In this document: in pieces, positions 1 to 4,787 of the stretch
Numbering within the stretch: position 1 is the first letter of the stretch
Layout of the letters: each line of letters opens with the position of its first letter
From: SZUA-430 sp964647355
GTDB lineage: Bacteria; Pseudomonadota; Alphaproteobacteria; Micropepsales; Micropepsaceae
Length of the DNA stretch: 7,170 nt
Assembly: GCA_964647355.1 (NCBI GenBank)
Contig: CAZYGK010000152.1
Location: 1 to 7,170, forward strand
Reading direction: 5' to 3'
Made by a program: the position numbers and the translations under genes
Notes under the pieces: model-generated
The model's database searches: none
Seen by the model: the letters and a program-made list of their open reading frames with translations, nothing else
What the model was told of the DNA's origin: nothing

Positions 1-3
1 AGA

Positions 4-513
4 ATGCTCGGACGCATCTTCCCGAAGCAGATCGACAATACCTATAGCGGCTATTGGCCTGCGGTTTGGCTGCTGGTGCCGTTGGTGCTGGTGAAGCTCG
101 TGATGGGCATCAACGTGATGATCAACACGCGCGACATCATCGAAGGCGTAGACGGCATTCCACTCAGCACGTTCAGCGTGGAGGCGCAGGGGCATTTGAT
201 CTTTTCGTTCCAAGCTTGGGCGCTGGAGCTGGCGCTGCTCGCGGCGCTCGGGCTTCTTGCGCTGGTGCGGTACCGAGCGATGATCCCGCTGGTCTACTTG
301 CTGCTCTTGGCCGAGAACGGCGGGCGAAAGGCGATTTCACTGGCGTCCGGAGCGCCATTGATCCCGCCGGGCGGGCCGACGACGGCGACGCTCATCAACC
401 TGTCGTTGATTGCGGCGCTTGCGATCGGACTTGCATTGTCGATCGGCAACAAAAAAAGGGCCGCTCGAATGAGCGGCCCTTCCGTGAGATGGGCGATGGC
501 GATCAAGCCCTGA
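4..513 (+). CDS. Four-helix inner-membrane protein of unknown function
   Basis: The 169-residue product is mostly hydrophobic, with helices at about residues 19-39, 63-87, 92-104 and 129-147. Short polar loops and a basic tail (KKRAAR near 150-155) suggest a positive, cytoplasmic C-terminus. I recognise no catalytic motif. The N-terminus (MLGRIFPKQIDN) and a central RYRAMIPLVYLLL stretch resemble conserved hypothetical membrane proteins I recall from proteobacteria, but I cannot name a family. The ATG lies three bases into the window, so its ribosome binding site cannot be examined and a longer start is possible. The last 20 or so codons are odd: residues 151-160 are encoded by the stem of a minus-strand terminator, so the tail probably reflects encroachment by the convergent microgene rather than functional sequence. 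Reading frame and membrane nature are fairly sure; function is unknown. Confidence 0.8.
   Translation: MLGRIFPKQIDNTYSGYWPAVWLLVPLVLVKLVMGINVMINTRDIIEGVDGIPLSTFSVEAQGHLIFSFQAWALELALLAALGLLALVRYRAMIPLVYLLLLAENGGRKAISLASGAPLIPPGGPTTATLINLSLIAALAIGLALSIGNKKRAARMSGPSVRWAMAIKP
450..481 (-). terminator. Intrinsic terminator of the 25-residue microgene
   Basis: Positions 456-466 and 471-481 form a perfect 11-bp stem, mostly G-C, closed by a four-base loop at 467-470. Read on the minus strand, the stem is followed directly by a run of T (complement of A451-457; the top A-T pair at 456/481 draws on this tract). This is a classic Rho-independent terminator. No T-run follows on the plus strand, so it works in one direction only. 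It lies about 50 bases past the stop of the minus-strand microgene and may also end transcripts that read through from the flavoenzyme gene upstream. It sits inside the 3' coding end of the convergent plus-strand membrane gene. Confidence 0.88.
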
Positions 514-529
514 TCTTGCGATCCGAAGT

Positions 530-607
530 TCAGGCGGTCCCCAGAGGTTGCTCCAGCGTCCGTTTGACCTTCAGGCTCTGCATCAGCACCAAGATCTCAC
601 TCGACAT
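530..607 (-). CDS. 25-residue microprotein with near-perfect ribosome binding site
   Basis: A short reading frame starts at ATG 607-605, begins MSSEILVLMQSL, continues with a basic stretch (KVKR) and ends in LGTA before TGA at 532-530. Three things argue that it is real. First, AAAGGAGGTGATCC lies upstream with seven bases between GGAGG and the ATG, an optimal spacing. Second, a strong intrinsic terminator follows about 50 bases after the stop. Third, no other gene explains either signal. The peptide has a hydrophobic/amphipathic N-terminal half and a cationic middle, no cysteine, and no signal peptide. I recognise no family. The transcript could also act as a small RNA, or the peptide could be a leader or a small membrane-associated regulator; all of these are inference. 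The gene lies 80 bases downstream of the flavoenzyme stop on the same strand, with no clear terminator between, so co-transcription is possible. Confidence 0.68.
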   Translation of the reverse strand: MSSEILVLMQSLKVKRTLEQPLGTA

Positions 608-608
608 T

Positions 609-622
609 GGATCACCTCCTTT
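609..622 (-). promoter_or_regulatory. Extended Shine-Dalgarno sequence of the microgene
   Basis: On the minus strand this reads AAAGGAGGTGATCC. Including one flanking base on each side (608-623), it is complementary to 16 consecutive bases of the usual bacterial 16S rRNA 3' end (TGGATCACCTCCTTTC). Most genes in this window have only four to six matching bases. The GGAGG core is seven bases from the ATG at 607. It fixes the start codon and predicts very strong translation initiation. Confidence 0.85.
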
Positions 623-645
623 CGTTGATGGAACACGATGAGGTC

Positions 646-684
646 AGATTTTCATGAGTCGCGAGGCTGGTCGAGAAGATTTTC
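646..684. repeat. Pair of 8-bp direct repeats upstream of the microgene
   Basis: AGATTTTC occurs at 646-653 and again at 677-684, 31 bases apart. Both copies lie in the gap between the flavoenzyme stop and the microgene start. GGTC also precedes each copy at a slightly different distance. This could be a small local duplication or a direct-repeat protein site three helical turns apart. I cannot identify a convincing promoter box here, and the repeat is short enough to be chance. Confidence 0.35.
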
Positions 685-687
685 CGA

Positions 688-1968
688 TTAACCCAACCGG
701 TCGCGCAGCGCGTACCAGGTTAGCGCTAATGCCAGCAGAGGTTTGCGGAAAAGCGTGCCGCCGGGCAGCGCCGGGATTTTCAGACTGGCGTAAACGTCGA
801 AGCGTGCGGCTTGGCCGGCGATCGCTTCGGCGATCAACTTTCCGGCCAGTGTTGCGATCGCGACACCCTGGCCGGAGTAACCTTGTCCGAAATAGGCGTT
901 CGGCGTCAGGCGGCCGATGTGGGGCAAACGCGGCATCGTGATTGCCAGCCTTCCGCCCCAAGCGTGGCTGATCGCAACACCTTTGAGCTGTGGGAAAACA
1001 CGTTCGATGTGCGGGCGCACGATCTCGGCCACGTTGTCGAGATCGCGTCCGCCGTAGGACTCGCCGCCGCCGAACAGCAAGCGGTTGTCGGCGGTGAGAC
1101 GATAGTAGTCGAGTACGAATTTCGTGTCGGCCACTGCCGCACCCGACGGGATTAGGGCCTTTGCGCGCGCGTCACCCAGCGGCTCTGTCGTTGCGATGTA
1201 GTTCGAGATCGGCATGATTGTGCGCGCAAGGTCGCGGTTCAGGTCGCCGAGATATGCGTTGCACGCATACACCACGAACTTCGCCGAAATGCTGCCTTGG
1301 GCGGTCGCGATCTTTGTGATCGGACCGTGTTCGATGCTGACGGCGGGCGAGTGCTCGAAAATTGCAGCGCCGGCCTCGTCCGCAGCGCGCGCAAGACCCA
1401 GCGCGTAATTCAGCGGATGCAAGTGGAAGCTGGCGGTGTCGAGCATCCCTCCCTTGTAGTTGTGGCAGGCCACGATTTCGGGAACCTCTGCCGCAGGCAC
1501 GTACCGCGCGGTCGAATAGTTGTAGCGCCCCCTCAAGAAATCGACGTAGGATTCCAAATCGCGGGCGTGGCTATCTCGAACCGCTGCTGTGAAGTGACCG
1601 GGTTTCTCGTCGCAATCGATTGCGTGCGACGCGATGAGGGCGCGGACCAAAGATCTTGCTTCGAGTGCGAGGTCCCAAAGCGATCGTGCGTGCGCTTCGC
1701 CATAACGTCGTTCGAGTTCGTCTTGATCGACGCGTTGTCCGGTGATCACCTGACCGCAGTTGCGGCCGGACGCGCCGAAGCCTGCGGTTTCGGCCTCGAG
1801 CACGACGACCCTCATTCCCGCTTTTGCCAGGTGCAGTGCGCAGGACAGTCCCGTGTAGCCCGCGCCGATCACGCAAACATCCGCGTCGCGCGCACCGTTC
1901 AATTGCAGACGCGCACGTTGCCCAATCGCGGTCGCGAGATAATATGAGTCGCTCTGCGAAGCAGTCAT
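688..1968 (-). CDS. FAD-dependent amine oxidoreductase, PuuB-like (DAO family)
   Basis: This 426-residue flavoprotein of the D-amino-acid-oxidase (DAO) superfamily is closest in pattern to gamma-glutamylputrescine oxidoreductase (PuuB), which oxidises glutamylated putrescine to the aldehyde with release of ammonia and hydrogen peroxide. The N-terminal Rossmann motif GAGYTG is at residues 35-40. The acidic residue ending the second beta strand (VVVLEAE) that binds the FAD ribose is near 58. A GFGASGRNCGQ segment at about 63-73 matches the family's GASGRNGGQ signature, with Cys replacing one Gly. The C-terminal FAD site GYSGQGVAIATLAG is also present. Length is typical, and no signal peptide means a cytosolic enzyme. 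The start is supported by AGGAG five bases before the ATG. No other polyamine-catabolism gene or regulator lies in the window, so the true amine substrate (a glutamylpolyamine, sarcosine-like or amino-acid compound) is open. Flavoenzyme class is near certain; PuuB specificity is moderate. Confidence 0.93.
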   Translation of the reverse strand: MTASQSDSYYLATAIGQRARLQLNGARDADVCVIGAGYTGLSCALHLAKAGMRVVVLEAETAGFGASGRNCGQVITGQRVDQDELERRYGEAHARSLWDLALEARSLVRALIASHAIDCDEKPGHFTAAVRDSHARDLESYVDFLRGRYNYSTARYVPAAEVPEIVACHNYKGGMLDTASFHLHPLNYALGLARAADEAGAAIFEHSPAVSIEHGPITKIATAQGSISAKFVVYACNAYLGDLNRDLARTIMPISNYIATTEPLGDARAKALIPSGAAVADTKFVLDYYRLTADNRLLFGGGESYGGRDLDNVAEIVRPHIERVFPQLKGVAISHAWGGRLAITMPRLPHIGRLTPNAYFGQGYSGQGVAIATLAGKLIAEAIAGQAARFDVYASLKIPALPGGTLFRKPLLALALTWYALRDRLG

Positions 1969-1976
1969 GCGATCTC

Positions 1977-2033
1977 CTCAAGACTAGTTTTGCAGAAACA
2001 TCAAGAGGGGGCTTGGCTCTTGCCAAGCTTGAG
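1977..2033. promoter_or_regulatory. Nested inverted repeats in the divergent intergenic region
   Basis: Between the flavoenzyme start (1968) and the start of the 261-residue gene (2058) are three inverted repeats. GCTTGGC (2011-2017) pairs with GCCAAGC (2022-2028) across a four-base loop. CAAGAG (2002-2007) pairs with CTCTTG (2017-2022), overlapping the first hairpin so only one can form. CTCAAG (1977-1982) pairs with CTTGAG (2028-2033) and encloses both. No T-run follows on either strand, so this is not an intrinsic terminator. An operator shared by the divergent genes, or a leader structure, would fit. No regulator gene is adjacent. Confidence 0.45.
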
Positions 2034-2057
2034 AGAAGTGTGCGTAGTCGCAATCCG

Positions 2058-2843
2058 ATGATGGAAAAAACCGGCGCAGTGATCGATGCACATGCGACGC
2101 ATTGGGCGTCTCTTTATCCCGATGCGCCGGACGCCATTCGTGCGCGCATCAAAAGCATGGTCGCAAATTCGACGATCATTGCGCAGGTCGAACTTCCCGA
2201 AGCGCAAGCCATGCCGAACGGTGCAAGCGCCGACACGCTGACGGCGATGTCGGAAGGCGACGGCGACCTTAGGCACATGGTGTTGCTGCTGACGGAGAGC
2301 AAGTCGGCATCCGGGTGCGTGCTGTCCGCGTTTCCGTTCGCCGCCGGCGCGATCGCGCATCCGGTGACGATCGATCATGTGGCGTCGACCGGTTCGGGCG
2401 CCGAGGGTCAGGTGCGCGGGCGTACGGAAGACGGCGCTGAGATCTCGTTCTTCGATCCGTTGTTCTTCAAGAACGGCGGCGACTATCAAGTGGGCGAGAG
2501 CTATCAGTTCGCGCTTTCCGCGTTCGCCTACTCGCTGAGGCCGTTCGGATTGAAGGTCGTGCAGGGCGACGAGACGATCGTGCCGGCCGACGTGCTGAAG
2601 CCTGCGCGTTCGGGCGGGAGCGACGATTACGAGTTCCGGGCGACGGTGCAGCACGTCTATCCGATGCGGCTCGATACTGGGACGGTTTATCGCATGCGCG
2701 TGACCGTGGCGCGGAACGGGCAGTCGATGGTCGATGTGGCGCTCTATGCCGCAGAACACGTGTTGCCGTCCGGCTACCGGCCAAAGCCTGGGGACGAAAT
2801 TTCCGGGCGCTTGTGGTTGCAAGGCTACCTGGTCGAAGATTAA
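2058..2843 (+). CDS. Soluble 261-residue protein of unknown function
   Basis: I do not recognise this protein. It has no signal peptide or membrane helix and is probably cytosolic. The N-terminal third is helical (residues 1-50), followed by a stretch around 71-110 rich in small and hydrophobic residues (HMVLLLTESK, SAFPFAAGAIAHPVTIDHV). A beta-rich second half contains EISFFDPLFFKN near 128-139 and ends with PGDEISGRLWLQGYLVED. That last pattern resembles a closing beta strand of an OB-like barrel, which is only an impression. Start choice is uncertain. Tandem ATGs at 2058 and 2061 lack a clear Shine-Dalgarno; a GTG at 2040 just after GAGAGAA is an alternative adding six residues. Longer starts would overlap the divergent flavoenzyme and read through its hairpin-rich leader. 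The DUF3126 gene follows after 29 bases on the same strand, suggesting one transcript. Confidence 0.8.
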   Translation: MMEKTGAVIDAHATHWASLYPDAPDAIRARIKSMVANSTIIAQVELPEAQAMPNGASADTLTAMSEGDGDLRHMVLLLTESKSASGCVLSAFPFAAGAIAHPVTIDHVASTGSGAEGQVRGRTEDGAEISFFDPLFFKNGGDYQVGESYQFALSAFAYSLRPFGLKVVQGDETIVPADVLKPARSGGSDDYEFRATVQHVYPMRLDTGTVYRMRVTVARNGQSMVDVALYAAEHVLPSGYRPKPGDEISGRLWLQGYLVED

Positions 2844-2872
2844 GTGCTTCGAACGATTGGGAGCTTTAGCTC

Positions 2873-3106
2873 GTGGATAGAACAGAAATCCTGCGCGTCG
2901 AGAAATATCTGCGGTCGCTGTTCCGCTTGGATACGATCAAGATCGAAGCGCGGCCGAACAAGACAGACTCCGTCGAAGTGATGGTCGGCGACGAGTTCAT
3001 CGGCGTCATCTTCAAAGATACCGAAGACGGTGAGACGACATATCACTTCGAGATGGCGATCCTGGAGATGGATCTGCCGCCTGCGTCCGCCGTTCTGAAG
3101 AAGTAG
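2873..3106 (+). CDS. DUF3126 family protein
   Basis: The 77-residue small soluble protein matches the pattern of DUF3126, a family widespread in Alphaproteobacteria with no assigned function. Characteristic segments are the N-terminal helix EILRVEKYLRSLF, the strand set IKIEARPNKTDSVEVMVGDE, then FIGVIFKDTEDGETTYHF and the closing MAILEMDLP. The start is GTG at 2873, supported by GGGAG nine bases upstream (2859-2863). It follows the 261-residue gene by 29 bases and is probably in the same operon. Its TAG stop at 3104-3106 touches the stop codon of the convergent gene with no base between. The charged alpha/beta make-up suggests a small cytosolic, perhaps partner-binding, domain. Confidence 0.9.
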   Translation: MDRTEILRVEKYLRSLFRLDTIKIEARPNKTDSVEVMVGDEFIGVIFKDTEDGETTYHFEMAILEMDLPPASAVLKK

Positions 3107-3113
3107 CTACTTC
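3100..3113. repeat. 14-bp perfect palindrome spanning two convergent stop codons
   Basis: GAAGTAGCTACTTC is its own reverse complement and is centred exactly on the junction of the two abutting TAG stops (3104-3106 plus strand, 3109-3107 minus strand). As RNA it could fold only into a short hairpin of about five pairs, and there is no T-run, so terminator function is weak. The symmetry follows partly from both proteins ending in codons of the type AAG-TAG. Confidence 0.5.
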
Positions 3114-3847
3114 ACACGGAACCCGTCGATCTTCGCCATGATCTTGGCGTCGATCTCTTTCCACTGGGCGAGATAGGCGCGTTTGTACTTGTAGGTCAGG
3201 CCGATGCCGTCCTTCAGGCGTGTGACGCGCATACAGCTGGAGCCGAAATTGCCGGTGGCGGCCGCGTCGCAGCGCATCACAAATCGCGAGCCGTCCTCAA
3301 GCGTCGCGGTCAGCCACTCCGTATTCTCGTAGCCGGTTCCTGCGTCGAACTTGTAGGTGGTCAAGCCGTGCGGGCCCGGAATGCCTTCGGGCGTGCTGGA
3401 CCGGGGTTTGATGCCGCGATCGAACTTGTCTTGGTAGGTCAGCTTGGCGTGGTCGATGGCGAGCCATATTTGAACGACGCGCGCGTTCCAGGCGTTCGAG
3501 TTGAACTCCGCCGCCTGTGCTTGGGTCCAGGGCGTGAGATTCGGCAGCAGCGCGTGCATCGGGATGTCTTCCGCGTCGCCGTCGCTGCGCGACCGGCGTA
3601 ACTTCGTGTAGTTCGCGGGGACCCGGAATACGGCGTTGTCGATGCGGATGTCGGCGGTATCGGCCGCCGCGGTCGGCCAGGTCGTGTTGCCTTGCAGGTC
3701 GTCGACAGTCGGTCCGGTGAACAGGATGTAGAAGCCGATGCCGATGAGGCCGGCCACAACAAGAAAGATCACCGGCAGGATCCAGCTCGAGTGGGCGTGG
3801 ACCTCTCCCCCGAGGGCGGCGTCAGCGTCGCGTTGGTCGATTTTCAT
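3107..3847 (-). CDS. Single-helix anchored periplasmic protein of unknown function
   Basis: The 246-residue protein has a short charged N-terminus, one strong transmembrane helix at about residues 22-44 (WILPVIFLVVAGLIGIGFY) and a polar region of about 200 residues. With Asp/Arg/His-rich residues before the helix, either a signal anchor with a periplasmic domain or the opposite topology could be argued; I favour the periplasmic domain. Two cysteines at 193 and 205 (RCDAAAT...SSCMRV) are well placed for a disulfide, consistent with export. No catalytic motif or known domain is evident. The ATG at 3847 has no strong Shine-Dalgarno, and I see no better in-frame start before the helix. The gene is monocistronic as seen here: it runs toward DUF3126 and diverges from the small membrane gene at 4080. 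Confidence 0.8.
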   Translation of the reverse strand: MKIDQRDADAALGGEVHAHSSWILPVIFLVVAGLIGIGFYILFTGPTVDDLQGNTTWPTAAADTADIRIDNAVFRVPANYTKLRRSRSDGDAEDIPMHALLPNLTPWTQAQAAEFNSNAWNARVVQIWLAIDHAKLTYQDKFDRGIKPRSSTPEGIPGPHGLTTYKFDAGTGYENTEWLTATLEDGSRFVMRCDAAATGNFGSSCMRVTRLKDGIGLTYKYKRAYLAQWKEIDAKIMAKIDGFRVK

Positions 3848-3970
3848 GCGGGCACTATTCGGCGCGATTGGTTTCTGGAATCTTCAGCGTTGCATTCTCT
3901 CAGCCAGGTCGTGGTCAATCTGCAACAGGTCCTTTCTGAGCGTGCCGTGCCGCGAAGGTGGCTGCAATAG

Positions 3971-4061
3971 GCGACCGCCGCTTTTGTTGTCGCAAAGCGG
4001 GAAAGACCCCGCAGGATTCCGCCGTTGGCATGGGGAGTGCGTTGGGGCCCGGGTAACCCCA
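3971..4061 (+). promoter_or_regulatory. Possible structured leader with alternative hairpins
   Basis: This part of the 232-bp divergent gap (3848-4079) carries overlapping inverted repeats. CCGCTTT (3978-3984) pairs with AAAGCGG (3994-4000), and GCGGG (3997-4001) pairs with CCCGC (4008-4012); the two share 3997-4000 and cannot form together. GCGAC (3971-3975) with GTCGC (3989-3993) is a third option. A further stem, TGGGG (4043-4047) with CCCCA (4057-4061), lies just before the GAGG ribosome binding site (4069-4072) of the gene at 4080. A cis-regulatory RNA is possible, but I match it to no riboswitch class. In GC-rich DNA such stems also arise by chance. Confidence 0.35.
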
Positions 4062-4079
4062 CTCTCTTGAGGCATTCCC

Positions 4080-4391
4080 ATGCTCGACGCTGGTCTGACC
4101 CTGATTTTCGGCCTTGTGATTGGTTTTGTGATCTCCGGGGTGATGTCCAACTTGTTCCAGCTGATGCTGAACGGAGCTTCGCCGCTGCATTTTCCGGTCA
4201 CCTCCGATACCAGGCGCTTGGCGGTCGTGGGGGTGATGCTGTTGGCTGGTCCCCATATTCTGGTTCGGGCTGCGGACCGCTCGCTGAAGGGCGGAGAATG
4301 GCCATTTTCTTACACTTTCAGCTGCTTTGCGCTGGGTCTCGTCTGGTCGTTCGCTCTTGGCTATGCCGCACTGATGCTCTTCGGTCTCTAG
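4080..4391 (+). CDS. Small three-helix membrane protein, resembles DUF6949
   Basis: The 103-residue hydrophobic protein has helices at about 5-27, 46-63 and 78-102. The first helix contains GFVISGVMSNLFQL. The combination of a GF..SG..SN..QL first helix, a short loop and a second helix ending in AGP resembles the small membrane family DUF6949 of Alphaproteobacteria as I remember it; this is a pattern judgement. The ATG at 4080 is preceded by TTGAGG with a seven-base spacer, a good ribosome binding site. Small size and no polar domain suggest an accessory or regulatory subunit of a membrane process rather than an enzyme. The next gene, another small three-helix membrane protein, follows on the same strand after 105 bases, separated by a weak terminator and a possible promoter. 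Confidence 0.82.
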   Translation: MLDAGLTLIFGLVIGFVISGVMSNLFQLMLNGASPLHFPVTSDTRRLAVVGVMLLAGPHILVRAADRSLKGGEWPFSYTFSCFALGLVWSFALGYAALMLFGL

Positions 4392-4405
4392 CGTTCACAA
4401 ATTGG

Positions 4406-4423
4406 TGACGTTGGCGTCATTTT
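4406..4423 (+). terminator. Weak intrinsic terminator candidate
   Basis: TGACG (4406-4410) and CGTCA (4415-4419) form a five-pair stem with a four-base loop, followed by TTTT. It starts 15 bases after the stop of the small membrane gene ending at 4391. The stem is short and the T-run is only four long, so termination would be partial at best. Confidence 0.4.
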
Positions 4424-4428
4424 GGCGC

Positions 4429-4457
4429 TTGAAACGAGTGTTTGAAACTCTTATCTC
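4429..4457 (+). promoter_or_regulatory. Possible housekeeping-type promoter
   Basis: TTGAAA at 4429-4434 matches five of six bases of the -35 consensus. After a 17-base spacer, TATCTC at 4452-4457 is a poor -10 box. A five-pair palindrome, CACTT-CGC-AAGTG (4457-4469), overlaps the expected start site. The arrangement would give the gene at 4497 a short 5' leader. The weak -10 keeps this tentative. Confidence 0.35.
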
Positions 4458-4496
4458 ACTTCGCAAGTGCAATATGCGTTCGCGAGCGAGAGTTTC

Positions 4497-4787
4497 ATGT
4501 TCAACCGCATCATCAATGTTCTGGTCGTCGCGCTGATGGGCGCGGTCCTGGTTCTCTTCGAGCTTGGGCGCGTTGCGCCGGGTGATGCGTTCTTCCTCGC
4601 TGCCGCGATCGTCGTCGTGTTCACCGGTCAGCAGCTCATCCAACGCGAACAGATGGGTCTTACCCAGGCTGCGACCACGATGTTCACCGAGCCCAAGTCT
4701 TGGCGTAGCCGCTCGTCGTTCGCGGCGTACTACGCATGCCTCGCGCTCGGTGCGCTGGTGACGGTGCAGGCGGTCCTGTTCGCCTAG
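4497..4787 (+). CDS. Small three-helix membrane protein of unknown function
   Basis: From ATG 4497 the product is 96 residues, with hydrophobic helices at about 4-22, 30-47 and 74-95. A polar segment lies between the second and third (QREQMGLTQAATTM...EPKSWRSRSS), probably cytoplasmic given its positive charge. I recognise no family or motif. ATG 4497 is preferred to the in-frame GTG at 4467 because GAGAG (4488-4492) sits just before it and because the extra ten residues are not hydrophobic. The TAG stop at 4785-4787 overlaps the stop codon of the convergent phoH-type gene. Together with the preceding gene it forms a pair of tiny membrane proteins on one strand; whether they interact is unknown. 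Confidence 0.75.
   Translation: MFNRIINVLVVALMGAVLVLFELGRVAPGDAFFLAAAIVVVFTGQQLIQREQMGLTQAATTMFTEPKSWRSRSSFAAYYACLALGALVTVQAVLFA

Noticed and set aside
608..623. Sixteen bases on the plus strand identical to the usual 3' end of 16S rRNA
   Set aside because: No other 16S-like sequence surrounds it. The match is explained by an extended Shine-Dalgarno on the minus strand.
1824..2057. Extended upstream start for the 261-residue protein
   Set aside because: It would overlap the start of the well-supported divergent flavoenzyme by about 145 bases, and the extra residues are arginine-rich shadow sequence.
2861..2872. GAGC-TTTA-GCTC mini hairpin next to the DUF3126 start
   Set aside because: There are only four pairs, too weak to claim regulation or termination.
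3884..3967. Minus-strand 27-residue frame from TTG 3967 whose last half (LRKDLLQIDHDLAERMQR) looks protein-like
   Set aside because: It has only a TTG start, no Shine-Dalgarno and no terminator; the evidence is amino-acid composition alone. Conservation in relatives would revive it.
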